NCBI GenBank assembly: GCA_019218375.1
Contig: JAHUUK010000007.1
Span: 47,413 to 111,412, forward strand
Reading direction: 5' to 3'
Origin: Dermabacteraceae bacterium TAE3-ERU5
GTDB taxonomy: Bacteria; Actinomycetota; Actinomycetes; Actinomycetales; Dermabacteraceae
Length of the DNA stretch: 64,000 nt
Part shown: positions 8,988-18,650 of the stretch, piece by piece
Numbering within the stretch: the stretch's first letter is position 1
How the letters are laid out: the number at the start of each line of letters is the position of its first letter
Position numbers and translations under genes: made by a program
Notes under the pieces: generated by a model
What the model was told of the DNA's origin: nothing
The model's input: only the letters and a program-made list of their open reading frames with translations
The model's database searches: none

Positions 8988-9542
8988 ATGACCGCTGCAC
9001 GTAGCCGCCTCCTGTCCCTTATCAACTCCCTGGCCGTGGTTCGCGGCCGCGTCACCCTGGCTTCCGGCAAGGAAGCCGACTACTACGTCGATCTGCGCCG
9101 GGTAACCCTGCACCACGAAGCCTCCCCGCTGGTCGGCCACGTCATGCTGGACCTGCTGGAAAGCAACGGCCTGCTGGAAGGCGTGGAGGCCGTCGGCGGC
9201 CTCACCCTGGGGGCCGATCCCGTCGCGGGTGCCATGCTGCACGCCGGAGCCCAGCGCGGCCTCAGCCTGGATGCGTTCGTGGTGCGTAAGAGCGAAAAAG
9301 CCCACGGCCTGCAGCGCCGTATCGAGGGGCCCGACGTTGCGGGCCGCCGCGTCATCGCGGTGGAGGACACCTCCACCACCGGCGGTTCCGTGCTCACCGC
9401 GTGCGAAGCGCTAGAAGAAGCCGGGGCCGAAATCGTGGGCGTCGCCGTGATCGTGGACCGCGACACCGGCGCGCGCGAAAAGGTCGAGGCGGCGGGCTAC
9501 CGCTACCTGTCGGCATTCAGCGTGGAAGAACTGGACGTCTAA
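8988..9542 (+). CDS. pyrE: Orotate phosphoribosyltransferase
   Basis: The 184-residue protein has the PRPP-binding signature VIAVEDTSTTGGS near residue 122 and the orotate-side elements LASGKEADYYVDLRR and RKSEKAHG. It converts orotate and PRPP to OMP in pyrimidine synthesis. It lacks an attached OMP decarboxylase. It is divergent from xth with an 82-base gap and is followed by a strong hairpin terminator. Confidence 0.94.
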   Translation: MTAARSRLLSLINSLAVVRGRVTLASGKEADYYVDLRRVTLHHEASPLVGHVMLDLLESNGLLEGVEAVGGLTLGADPVAGAMLHAGAQRGLSLDAFVVRKSEKAHGLQRRIEGPDVAGRRVIAVEDTSTTGGSVLTACEALEEAGAEIVGVAVIVDRDTGAREKVEAAGYRYLSAFSVEELDV

Positions 9543-9577
9543 ACGAGAAGCCGGAAAAGCCACCGGCCAAAACAAAA

Positions 9578-9618
9578 AAATAGGTGCCGCCCCGAGAAAC
9601 CGGGGCGGCACCTATTTT
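9578..9618. terminator. Bidirectional terminator between pyrE and the metallopeptidase gene
   Basis: A near-perfect hairpin has arms TAGGTGCCGCCCCG and CGGGGCGGCACCTA around a short GAGAAAC loop, flanked by A-runs on the left and T-runs on the right. It can stop both convergent genes. Confidence 0.9.
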
Positions 9619-9660
9619 GTTGTTTGTTGCGCTCGTTTTGGATGCGCTTGCTTGTTGCGT

Positions 9661-10623
9661 TTAGACGCGATCCGCTGAGAAGGTGTCGCAGGTGCGGATC
9701 TCGCCGCTGTTGTACCCCGTAATGAACCAGCGCTGCCGCTGCTGCGAGGAGCCGTGCGTCCACGATTCTGGCTGCACCTGGCCACCGGCGACGTCCTTTT
9801 GGATATGGTCGTCGCCCACGGCGGCCGCCGCCGAAAGGGCGTCCTGCACGTCCTTCTTGGTGAGGGGCTTTAGCAGGGGAGCGCTGTTGCCGGGGCCGGG
9901 GGTGCTGGCAGCGTGGCGGGCCCAAACCCCCGCGTAGCAGTCGGCCTGCAGCTCCAGCCGCACCGCATCGGACTGGGGGCCGGTGCTGCGACGATTAATG
10001 CCGCGCATGGCACCCTGCAGGTTCTGAATGTGGTGGCCGTATTCGTGGGCGACCACGTAGCTCTTGGCTAACTGCCCGCTGCTGGAGCCGAACCTAGCCT
10101 GCAGCTCCCGGTAGAAAGAGGTATCGATATAGATGGTGGAATCGGCCGGGCAGTAGAACGGGCCGGTCGCCGAGGTGGCGTTACCGCAGGCCGTGGCCAC
10201 CTGGCGGCTGAAAATGACCGTCTGCGGTTCGCGGAACTTAATCCCCGCAGCCGGGGCGATGCGCGACCACAGACCGTCGGCGGATTCCACCGTGGCCTGC
10301 ACCAGGCAGTCGTCGTTACGGTTTGCGTCGGCTCCGGTGCGGCACTCTGTGAGCGCGCCGCCGCGCGTGTGCGGCTGCACCGGCTGTTCGTAGCCGCTCC
10401 CGGTGGCGCTACCCGCTCCGAGCAGCGAATCGAGCACGCTGGCCGGGATCACCCCGGTAGCGGCCAAGACAAACACGACCAGGGTAATGCCGATCCCGCC
10501 GCCGGTCATGGGGATGGCCACCCGGCCGCGCCGGGGGCCGCGAGGAAAACCGCCACCGCTGCTGCCGCCGCCTGCGCGGCGCACGTTATCGGAGCGAATG
10601 TCGGCATTGGGATCAAACGTCAT
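9661..10623 (-). CDS. YpfJ-family neutral zinc metallopeptidase
   Basis: The 320-residue protein starts with a charged cytoplasmic segment, then a single membrane anchor (about residues 40-60, GIGITLVVFVLAATGVI), then the extracytoplasmic catalytic domain. The zinc motif HEYGHHIQNLQG lies near residue 195 and an ELQADCYAGVWARH motif follows. YpfJ proteins are membrane-anchored proteins of unknown substrate. It converges with pyrE and is divergent from the methyltransferase at 10660. Confidence 0.88.
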   Translation of the reverse strand: MTFDPNADIRSDNVRRAGGGSSGGGFPRGPRRGRVAIPMTGGGIGITLVVFVLAATGVIPASVLDSLLGAGSATGSGYEQPVQPHTRGGALTECRTGADANRNDDCLVQATVESADGLWSRIAPAAGIKFREPQTVIFSRQVATACGNATSATGPFYCPADSTIYIDTSFYRELQARFGSSSGQLAKSYVVAHEYGHHIQNLQGAMRGINRRSTGPQSDAVRLELQADCYAGVWARHAASTPGPGNSAPLLKPLTKKDVQDALSAAAAVGDDHIQKDVAGGQVQPESWTHGSSQQRQRWFITGYNSGEIRTCDTFSADRV

Positions 10624-10659
10624 GCGCTCAGCCTACTGGCTGGCGGGTAGCATGGCGCG

Positions 10660-11361
10660 GTGAGCACGCACGAAGATTCCCTCCCCGTTGCCGCTACCGC
10701 CACGCACACCGTGGGGGTCGGCCCCCACCCGCTGCCCTGGCCTGAGGGTGAGCACTACGACCCGGAACTGCTTGCGAACGGTGACCGGCGAAACGTGCTC
10801 GACCGCTACCGCTACTGGCGGCGCGAGGCGATCGTGGCTGATCTGGACCTTTTCCGCCACCCCCTGGATGTGGCGATAGAAAACTTCGAGCACGACTTCA
10901 ACATCGGCTCGGTGGTGCGCAGCGCCAACGCTTTCGGGGTCGGTCACGTCCACATCGTGGGGCGGAGGCGCTGGAACCGGCGCGGCGCGATGGTGACCGA
11001 TCGCTACCAGCACGTGCTGCACCACCCCACGTCCGCCGACCTTGCCGCCTGGGCGAAAGAGAACGGCAAGAGCATCGTGGCGGTTGATAACACGCCGGGA
11101 GCAATCCCCATCGAACACGCCGAACTGCCGCGCGACTGCCTGATGGTTTTCGGGCAGGAGGGGCCGGGGGTATCCCCGGAAACGCTGGCGGTGGCGGAGT
11201 TTGTGACCGGCATCAGCCAGTTTGGCTCCACCCGTTCGATCAACGTCGGCGCCGCCGCGGCGGTGGCGATGCACACCTGGATCATGCGCCACGCGGACAT
11301 TCCCCGCACGCTGGCCTCGCCCGGCGGCCCCGGCCCCGCGATTGGCCCCGCTTTCCCGTAG
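10660..11361 (+). CDS. TrmH/SpoU-family RNA 2'-O-methyltransferase
   Basis: The GTG start at 10660 gives 233 residues. SPOUT motif 1 is FNIGSVVRSANAFGVG, motif 2 is MVFGQEGPGVS, and motif 3 is STRSINVGAAAAVAMHTW, forming the trefoil-knot S-adenosylmethionine site. Substrate (tRNA or rRNA) is not clear. An overlapping ATG at 10652 is out of frame and stops after three codons. Confidence 0.87.
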   Translation: MSTHEDSLPVAATATHTVGVGPHPLPWPEGEHYDPELLANGDRRNVLDRYRYWRREAIVADLDLFRHPLDVAIENFEHDFNIGSVVRSANAFGVGHVHIVGRRRWNRRGAMVTDRYQHVLHHPTSADLAAWAKENGKSIVAVDNTPGAIPIEHAELPRDCLMVFGQEGPGVSPETLAVAEFVTGISQFGSTRSINVGAAAAVAMHTWIMRHADIPRTLASPGGPGPAIGPAFP

Positions 11362-11373
11362 ATCGGCTAGCTT

Positions 11374-11445
11374 TTTCTGGGTTTCTGGGTTTCTGGGTTT
11401 CTGGGTTTCTGGGTTTCTGGGTTTCTGGGTTTCTGGGTTTCTGGG
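11374..11445. repeat. Nine perfect tandem copies of an 8-bp unit (TTTCTGGG)
   Basis: The unit TTTCTGGG is repeated nine times without a mismatch, starting 12 bases after the methyltransferase stop. Because 8 is not a multiple of three, it cannot encode a simple repeat in one frame. The copy number is likely to vary between strains by slippage. Confidence 0.97.
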
Positions 11446-11471
11446 TTTTGGGGCCCGTTTTGTCGGCCCAG

Positions 11472-11609
11472 CGCTAACACCTGGGTGCACTTTGTGCTGG
11501 TAACTCCCGCTCGCTAACGCCTGGGTGCACTAACTGCTGCGAAAACGCGGTTTAACCCACCAAAAGTGCACCCAAACGTAAGGGGCAGCCAAAAGTGCAC
11601 CCAAACGTC
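11472..11609. repeat. Dispersed palindromic element, cluster of four half-sites
   Basis: Two direct half-sites of the form GCTAACxCCTGGGTGCAC (about 11472-11500 and 11513-11540) are followed by two inverted half-sites AAAAGTGCACCCAAACGT (about 11562-11579 and 11591-11609). The unit 11513-11579 is an imperfect palindrome that, read on the minus strand, is clearly related to 43458-43523. It looks like a REP- or MITE-like dispersed element without a coding frame. Confidence 0.75.
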
Positions 11610-11757
11610 ACCCTCCAACGTTTCGGGCAGGGGTGTGAGGTGGTGTTTCAGCATTGTGGGGGAGGAGCTGGCCGGGAGAGGACACAGACCGCGCGGTTTC
11701 CACCCGCCCCCTCGTCTTTGCCCCAATTAAGGCCGACCTATTGCCCTTGCAGATAGG

Positions 11758-11776
11758 TAAGGTTAGGCTTTCCAAC
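11758..11776 (+). promoter_or_regulatory. DtxR/IdeR-like iron box upstream of ABC transporter pair
   Basis: The 19-base site TAAGGTTAGGCTTTCCAAC matches 14 of 19 positions of the DtxR/IdeR consensus TTAGGTTAGSCTAACCTAA and ends 36 bases before the ATG at 11813. A TATAGA hexamer at 11781-11786 could be the -10 element. Repression by iron-loaded DtxR/IdeR is the expected mode. Confidence 0.6.
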
Positions 11777-11812
11777 AAGCTATAGAACACCGTTCTACGG
11801 GTTGGGGAGGGC

Positions 11813-13558
11813 ATGGCCAAAGAAATGTCGGTAGCGCAGCTGATTGCGCCAGCCAAGAAAGACATGATCGTGACGGGGGCGCTCACCGCTATCGGTGCCG
11901 CCGTTTCGATAGTGCCCTACATCTGCCTGACAGAGATCGCGGCGGCCTACGCGCGCGGGGAACGGGGCGGTGCCATCTGGTGGTGGGGCTATCTGGCCAT
12001 CGCCGCCATCGTCCTCGCCCCGCTGCTTTACACGGTGGGCCTGGGCCTGACGCACATCGCGGAAGCAAATCTGCGCTACAACCTGCGCCGCCGCCTGGTG
12101 GACGCGCTCGGCAAGATGCCGCTGGGGCGGGTGTTTGCCACTCCGCCCGGCAAGGTGCGCAAGATCGTGGCCGACGATACCTCTGCCATCCATGTGCTGG
12201 TGGCTCACCTTTCCGGCGATGCCACCTACGCGGTGGTCAGCCTGATATTAGGGGTGGGCTACCTGCTTTGGGTGGATTGGCGGCTCACCCTGCTGCTGCT
12301 CCTCATCTGGGTGCTCGTGATCGGGGGCCTGATGGTGACGTCCCAGTGGCGCTACGGGGAGAGCGTAAAAAGGTTTTCGCTGGCGCAGAACGAGCTTTCG
12401 GCCGCCGCCGCCGAACTGGTGGAAGGCATCCGCGAGGTAAAGACCTTTCAGGGTGCGCAGGCTCCCCGGACCCGTTTCAACGCCGCGCACAAGGGGTTCT
12501 CGGACCTTTCCTACGAGTGGTCGAAGAGCGTCGGCATGGCGATGGCGGTGCTCGCCGCATTCCTCAAGCCCGGCGTTATTTTCGCTACCGTAGCCCCGCT
12601 CGCGGTTTGGTTTGTTGCCCAGGGCTGGACCGAGCCCGCCTACACGCTGCCGTTCTTCATGCTCGCCCTGGGCATCCCCTCGGGCCTGCTGCAGCTGATG
12701 GTGCTGGCGCAGAGCCTGTACGAAGCGCGGCAGGCAGCGCAGGACACCGTGAGCGTGCTGTCGGTTCCCCCGATTAAAGAGGGGGCAGGAAGGCAGGAAG
12801 CGGGCCCGAAACCCGGCGAAGTCAGCTTCAGCGATGTGTCGTTCAGCTACACGGCCGACAGGGAGCGCCCCCTGCTGCATGACCTAAGTTTCACCGCCCC
12901 GGCCGGTAGCGTGACCGCGCTGGTCGGCCCCTCCGGCGGCGGTAAATCTACCCTGGTGAAACTAATCGCCCGCTTCCACGACGTAGATTCGGGCAGCGTA
13001 AAGGTGGAGGGCCTGGACGTACGCGAGGTCACCTCCCGCTGGCTGCTTTCCCGCGTAGCCGTGGTGTTCCAGGACGTAGCCCTGGTGCATGACACGGTGG
13101 CAAATAACATCGCTCTGGGGCGCACCGACGCCACCCGGGAAGAGATCGAGGCCGCGGCCCGCGCCGCCTGCCTGCACGAGCGCATCGCCCGCCTGAAGGA
13201 TGGCTACGACACGGTGATCGGCGACGATGACGGCATCCTTTCCGGCGGGGAAATGCAGCGCCTGACCATCGCCCGCGCCTACCTGCAAGACGCCCCGATC
13301 CTGGTGCTCGACGAAGCCACCGCCATGGCGGACCCGCGCAGCGAACGGGAAATCCACCGGGCGCTCAGCGAACTAGCCAGGCGGCGCACCGTGATCGTGA
13401 TCGCGCACCGGCTCTCTACGGTGCGGGAGGCCGATCAGATCCTGGTCGTGGCAGGCGGCACCATCGCCGAACGCGGCAAGCATGAAGAACTGGTTGCGGA
13501 GGGCGGCATCTACGCCTCGCTCTGGCACCGCCAGCAGGGGGAAGGCGACGAAAAATGA
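11813..13558 (+). CDS. ABC transporter half-unit 1 (permease-ATPase fusion), siderophore/haem-importer-like
   Basis: The protein has 581 residues: six membrane helices over about residues 1-310, then an ATPase domain with Walker A GPSGGGKST, signature LSGGEMQR and Walker B ILVLDEATAMADP. The topology and the coupled partner gene resemble the IrtAB/YbtPQ class, which are exporter-fold importers of siderophores. The DtxR-like box upstream supports an iron role. It lacks the siderophore-interacting FAD domain of mycobacterial IrtA. A drug or peptide exporter cannot be excluded from sequence alone. Confidence 0.82.
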   Translation: MAKEMSVAQLIAPAKKDMIVTGALTAIGAAVSIVPYICLTEIAAAYARGERGGAIWWWGYLAIAAIVLAPLLYTVGLGLTHIAEANLRYNLRRRLVDALGKMPLGRVFATPPGKVRKIVADDTSAIHVLVAHLSGDATYAVVSLILGVGYLLWVDWRLTLLLLLIWVLVIGGLMVTSQWRYGESVKRFSLAQNELSAAAAELVEGIREVKTFQGAQAPRTRFNAAHKGFSDLSYEWSKSVGMAMAVLAAFLKPGVIFATVAPLAVWFVAQGWTEPAYTLPFFMLALGIPSGLLQLMVLAQSLYEARQAAQDTVSVLSVPPIKEGAGRQEAGPKPGEVSFSDVSFSYTADRERPLLHDLSFTAPAGSVTALVGPSGGGKSTLVKLIARFHDVDSGSVKVEGLDVREVTSRWLLSRVAVVFQDVALVHDTVANNIALGRTDATREEIEAAARAACLHERIARLKDGYDTVIGDDDGILSGGEMQRLTIARAYLQDAPILVLDEATAMADPRSEREIHRALSELARRRTVIVIAHRLSTVREADQILVVAGGTIAERGKHEELVAEGGIYASLWHRQQGEGDEK

Positions 13559-15291
13559 GGGAGCTGCTCGAAAAGACCGTGAACGCGCGAGAGGTGCGCA
13601 CGGAGCTGGTGCTGTTCGTGCTCGGGGCCGCCGCGCAGGGGGTGGCACTGGCCCTGATGATCCCGTTCCTGCGCTCGTTCCTCGGCACGCGCGAGAACCT
13701 GACGGCCTGGACCGTGGCCATCGTCGTGGCGGGCGTGGCCGCCCTGCTGCTGAACATTTACGCCGCCCACCGCTCCTACCGCCTGAGCGTTTACGAAATC
13801 TGCGACACCCTGATGGCGCGCATCCTGGAACGCACCCTGCGGCTGCCGCTCGGCTGGTTCAGCGCTAGCAACCAGGCGCGCGTAATTTCCGCCGTTTCGC
13901 GCGAACTAAACACGATCTCGCACATCGCTTCGATGCTGATCCCGAACCTGGTGGACGCCTTCGTGGTACCGATCGTGATGCTCGTCGTGGTGTTCTTCGT
14001 GGACCCGCTGCTGTGCCTGGTAATGGTGCTCGCGATACCTCCGCTGGCGCTCACCTGGCGTTGGATGCTGCGGGTCAGCGACCGCGTTAATGAGGAAGAG
14101 TTTGCGGCGGCGCGCGATACCGCCGGCAGGCTGGTGGAATACGCCAAGCTGCAGACGGTGCTGCGTGCCGCCGGTAAGGCATCCATTGAATGGACACCCC
14201 TCGGCGAAGAGCTGGAGCGAGAACACCGCGCGGTGATGGATTCGATGCAGCGCAAGGTCAGGCCCTCGATGACGTTCTCGTTCCTGCTGCAGGCAGCGTT
14301 CGGCATCGTGCTGCTGCTCGGACTGTCCCAGGTGATCGGCGCGAAACTGGACATGGCCGCTTACCTGGCGATCATGGTGGTGGCGGCGCGCATGCTCGCA
14401 CCACTCAGCACCGCGATCATGTACAACGCGGAAATGTACAAGGCCCGCATGGCGCTGGAAGCGGTGGACGGCATCCTGTCGGCCCCGACCCTGCCGGAAC
14501 CGCAGGCACCCGTAGCCTTCCCGCGTGAACACTCCCTCACGTTCACCGACGTCAGTTTTGGTTACGACGGGGATAGGCCGGTCCTGAACGGGATCAACCT
14601 GGAGGTAGAGAGCGGCAGCGTCACCGCCCTGGTGGGCGAGTCCGGCTGCGGTAAATCGACCCTGCTGCGCCTGGCCGGACGGTTCTGGGACGTGAACGGC
14701 GGCAGCGTGCGCATCGGCGGTATCGACGTGCGCGACATTCCCACCGAGGAACTGCTGGAGCGGATCTCGTTCGTGTTCCAGGACGTCTACCTGTTCGACA
14801 CCACGATCCGGGAAAACGTGCGCCTGGCCCGCCCCGGTGCGACCGACGAAGAAATCGCTCACGCCGCGCGGCAGGCGCGCCTCGACAGCGTGATCGCAAC
14901 GCTGCCCGACGGCTGGGATACGCAGGTCGGCCCCGGCGGAAAGCTGCTTTCGGGTGGGGAACGCCAGCGGGTCGCCATCGCCCGCGCGTTCATCAAGGAT
15001 TCCCCGATCCTGTTGCTGGACGAGGTTACGTCGGCACTGGACGGTGAAAACGAGGCCGCCATCACCGAAGTTATCCGGGAACTGGCGAAGGGACGCACCG
15101 TGCTGATGGTCGCGCACAGGCTCACCACCGTGCGCACCGCCGACAAGGTAGTGGTGCTGCGCCCCGGAGAATCGGGGCAGGGGGCGAACATCGCCCAGGT
15201 AGGCACGTACGACGAACTCGCCGGGCAGCCGGGAGCGTTCGCGCGCATGGTGGAGGCCGACGGCGCCGACAGGCATTGGCGGCTGCGATAG
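13555..15291 (+). CDS. ABC transporter half-unit 2 (permease-ATPase fusion), partner of 11813 gene
   Basis: The 578-residue protein begins at an ATG that overlaps the upstream stop (ATGA), so the two halves are made together and probably form a heterodimer. About six membrane helices precede an ATPase domain with Walker A GESGCGKST, signature LSGGERQR, Walker B ILLLDEVTSAL and switch histidine MVAHRLTTV. In contrast to the partner (DEATAMADP) its D-loop region is canonical (SALDGEN), so the two ATP sites may be unequal. Likely imports a siderophore or haem, by context with the iron box. Confidence 0.82.
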   Translation: MRELLEKTVNAREVRTELVLFVLGAAAQGVALALMIPFLRSFLGTRENLTAWTVAIVVAGVAALLLNIYAAHRSYRLSVYEICDTLMARILERTLRLPLGWFSASNQARVISAVSRELNTISHIASMLIPNLVDAFVVPIVMLVVVFFVDPLLCLVMVLAIPPLALTWRWMLRVSDRVNEEEFAAARDTAGRLVEYAKLQTVLRAAGKASIEWTPLGEELEREHRAVMDSMQRKVRPSMTFSFLLQAAFGIVLLLGLSQVIGAKLDMAAYLAIMVVAARMLAPLSTAIMYNAEMYKARMALEAVDGILSAPTLPEPQAPVAFPREHSLTFTDVSFGYDGDRPVLNGINLEVESGSVTALVGESGCGKSTLLRLAGRFWDVNGGSVRIGGIDVRDIPTEELLERISFVFQDVYLFDTTIRENVRLARPGATDEEIAHAARQARLDSVIATLPDGWDTQVGPGGKLLSGGERQRVAIARAFIKDSPILLLDEVTSALDGENEAAITEVIRELAKGRTVLMVAHRLTTVRTADKVVVLRPGESGQGANIAQVGTYDELAGQPGAFARMVEADGADRHWRLR

Positions 15292-15417
15292 GTGGGGAAT
15301 GTGAGGGAGGGAAAATATCCCTACCTGAAACTCCCGAAGGGGACCCCCCTATGGGAAGATAGAGGAGTCGGCACCGAGTATCGTGTCGCACCCCAACTTT
15401 GAAGGAGAATGCGCAGC

Positions 15418-16446
<1,029 letters not shown>

Positions 16447-16483
16447 TCTGCCACAAGCAGCCTGAGCGCTAACGCGCACAGCT

Positions 16484-16524
16484 AAAAATGTCCCCCTCCA
16501 CGCGATGTGGAGGGGGACATTTTT
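16484..16524. terminator. Hairpin terminator after fbaA (bidirectional)
   Basis: Arms ATGTCCCCCTCCAC and GTGGAGGGGGACAT enclose GCGAT, with an A-run before and T-run after. It separates fbaA from the convergent DUF2516 gene. Confidence 0.92.
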
Positions 16525-16584
16525 AATTAGCGCCGACGGAAAAGCCGGCCTCTTTACGTTTTGCTAAGCGCCGGTGGCGGCGGC

Positions 16585-16929
16585 TTAACGCCGCCCGAAA
16601 CGCCCCTGACCGTAACGCCCCTGCGCATTCCCCATCACGCTACGCAGCGCGGGGAGCACGTCGGCCAAGAAAACCCCTGCGGCGGTGACGGCGATGATCG
16701 GCATGATGCCCAGCACCGGCAACCTAAACGGCAAGATCGGCAGGGTCAGCAGCCCCACCACGGCGCTGACGGCACAGACGCCGCCCCAAAACAGCTTCGT
16801 GCGCTTCATCGCCGCATCGTACGCAGCGGCGGGGAAACGCACGGCGTTAATCAACGCCCAGGCCTCAATACAAAACATGAGGAACGCGGCGGCGCTGAAA
16901 ATGAAGAACTCGATCTGCCAAACAAGCAT
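16585..16929 (-). CDS. DUF2516-family small membrane protein
   Basis: The 114-residue protein has three to four membrane helices and the pattern ALINAVRFPAAAYDAAMKRTK followed by a tryptophan, which resembles actinobacterial DUF2516 proteins. The C-terminal tail is Gly/Arg-rich (GRYGQGRFGRR). Function is unknown. It lies downstream of the FUSC gene, in the same orientation, with a 49-base gap. Confidence 0.72.
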   Translation of the reverse strand: MLVWQIEFFIFSAAAFLMFCIEAWALINAVRFPAAAYDAAMKRTKLFWGGVCAVSAVVGLLTLPILPFRLPVLGIMPIIAVTAAGVFLADVLPALRSVMGNAQGRYGQGRFGRR

Positions 16930-16978
16930 GATGCCAGTCTAAACACAGGTGGCAGCGCTAATTACACCGGAAAGGGTG

Positions 16979-18241
16979 TTAATCATCGCGGTGTTCGCCC
17001 AGGATGAGTGTTTCGATCATCGCGGTCGTGGTCGGCGGCTCCACCACGTCCAGTTCTTTCGTTACCGGGCGCGGCCCAACCACGTTTCCGTCGGAAACCA
17101 CCAGCAGGCTCGGCAGGAACTTTTCCGCCTGGGTTGCGTTCAGGCCGGTCGCCTGCAGCAGGTCTACCGCAAGCGAACGCAGTTGCATCACCAGGGTGAT
17201 CCCGGCGAAGTGCGCCACACGACCGGGAATCGTGCCGTCCTCGGTTTCCAGCAGGGTCTCCGGGGTCAGGTAGGCACAGTATTGTCGCAGCGAACGGCGC
17301 GCCTGCGTGAAGTCGTCGCCCGTATCCACGCTGGTGCGCAGCTGGCCGACGGCATCGAATAGCTGCAGGTAGGCATCGGCCAGGCGCGGTAGCGAAACGT
17401 CGGGGGCGGCGCGCTGCAGCTCTACCTGCCTGCGGGCCACCACGCGGGCGGTGCGCATGGCGCGGTCGGAACCGACCAGCAGACCCTGCAGGCGCTGTAC
17501 CTCTTTCGCGTGCTTGTGCCCGGTGGGGGAGAAGCGTGCCAGTTCGTCCGCCGCCTCGTTAGCGAGCCGCCAGCGGTCCGTCGCATCCTGTGAGATCGCG
17601 CGTAACCGGTGCAGGGCGGCGCGGGAAACATCCACGCTGCCGGAACGTGCCGCCAGCGAAAGGGAGGTGACGGTGGCCGCCAGGTCGGAAAAGAACTGCC
17701 GCGACGCCGCCTGCGGGGCACGCCGGGGGTCCTTCGCGAACAGCAGCAGCACCAGGATGGCCACCACCACGCCCACCAGGGCGTCCAGGAAGCGGCCCAT
17801 CGGGGAAAGCTGCGGGGTGGCGGGTAAAAGCAACGCGATCAGCGACTGCACGCCGCTCTGTACCCCGAACACCACGCCCCGGTCAAGGAAACGGGCGGCC
17901 AGGGCGGCGCAAAGCACCAAAACCAGAATCTGCCAGGCGCCGGGGCCGATCGTGTAGTGGGCCAGTTCGCCCAGCAGCACGCCGAACAGCACTCCGCCCG
18001 ACATCTCGGCCACCTTGCGCATCTTTTTTTCTACCGTGAAGCCAATGATGATCCAGGCTGCCACGGCGGCGAAGAACGGTGCCCGATGCTGCCAGATCCA
18101 GCCCGCCGCGAGATAGGCCAGGGAGGCCGCGAGGGCTGCCTGGAGAACCTGCCACCAGGTATCGCGCACGCGCTGCACGCCGTCGCGTAGATAGCGGCGC
18201 AGCCAACTGTGAGGGTGGGGTGCGGGGGAGTGTGTGCTCAC
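16979..18241 (-). CDS. FUSC-type aromatic-acid-exporter-like membrane protein
   Basis: The open frame extends to 18421, but the GTG at 18241 forms a GTGA junction with the stop of the upstream small gene, giving 420 residues. The N-terminal half has about five to six membrane helices (LQAALAASLAYLAAGWIWQ; FFAAVAAWIIIGFTVEKK) and the C-terminal half is a soluble helical domain, the layout of FUSC/ArAE proteins. Relatives export aromatic acids or are unassigned. The coupling to the 133-residue protein suggests they work together. Confidence 0.75.
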   Translation of the reverse strand: MSTHSPAPHPHSWLRRYLRDGVQRVRDTWWQVLQAALAASLAYLAAGWIWQHRAPFFAAVAAWIIIGFTVEKKMRKVAEMSGGVLFGVLLGELAHYTIGPGAWQILVLVLCAALAARFLDRGVVFGVQSGVQSLIALLLPATPQLSPMGRFLDALVGVVVAILVLLLFAKDPRRAPQAASRQFFSDLAATVTSLSLAARSGSVDVSRAALHRLRAISQDATDRWRLANEAADELARFSPTGHKHAKEVQRLQGLLVGSDRAMRTARVVARRQVELQRAAPDVSLPRLADAYLQLFDAVGQLRTSVDTGDDFTQARRSLRQYCAYLTPETLLETEDGTIPGRVAHFAGITLVMQLRSLAVDLLQATGLNATQAEKFLPSLLVVSDGNVVGPRPVTKELDVVEPPTTTAMIETLILGEHRDD

Positions 18242-18639
18242 GAAATCACCGGATCTTCCAGCCTGCGGGTGATTAGTTCGGATAGTGCAATGGCCTCCCC
18301 GTCGCGGCCACCCTTGCCCACCACCAGCGGGGCGGGCTGCGGCTCCAGGCGGGCCCCGCGCAGTGTTTCGCGCAGCGTCCCCTCGGCTCGCATAACGTAA
18401 AAGTTGCCCTCGGGATCGCACGCCACGCTGCGATCCTGTTTGAGATACCAGCCGATCACCTGGGTTTTTATGGTGCGTCGGCCATTAAAGGTGCGGGCGC
18501 GCAGCGGGGCGGGCGCGATTCCGGCGCGCTGAAAGGAAGCGGCGGCGTCACGCAGCAGCGCGGTAGCGGCCGCGTGTTCCCGTTCGCGTTCGGCACGCAA
18601 GATACGTTCCTGCGCCGCGAATACCTCGTCCCGATCCAC
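18238..18639 (-). CDS. Hypothetical protein, 133 residues, coupled to FUSC protein
   Basis: I do not recognise this family. The N-terminal 40 residues are highly charged and probably helical (AAQERILRAEREREHAAAT); the central part, GWYLKQDRSVACDPEGNFYV, resembles a small beta domain. It lies 11 bases downstream of ygfZ and its stop overlaps the GTG of the FUSC gene. Codon use matches the neighbours, so I consider it real. Confidence 0.7.
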   Translation of the reverse strand: MDRDEVFAAQERILRAEREREHAAATALLRDAAASFQRAGIAPAPLRARTFNGRRTIKTQVIGWYLKQDRSVACDPEGNFYVMRAEGTLRETLRGARLEPQPAPLVVGKGGRDGEAIALSELITRRLEDPVIS

Positions 18640-18650
18640 TCCCGGGCCGC

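Larger units (their letters stand above)
11362..11812. other. Gene-free interval, 451 bases
   Basis: No credible gene is present. The interval holds the nine-unit tandem repeat, the dispersed palindromic element and, at its right end, the iron box and ribosome site of the ABC transporter operon. Open frames crossing it read through repeats and lack ribosome sites. Confidence 0.7.

Noticed and set aside
10633..11490. 285-codon minus-strand frame with repeated PRNPETQK
   Set aside because: The peptide repeat only mirrors the 8-bp DNA repeat; the rest is antisense to the TrmH-family gene.
11374..11609. CRISPR array
   Set aside because: Repeat units are 8 bp without spacers, and the palindromes beside them are too few and irregular; no cas genes are near.
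11514..11726. 70-codon minus-strand frame in the repeat region
   Set aside because: It reads through the dispersed palindromes and has no ribosome site or homology that I recognise.
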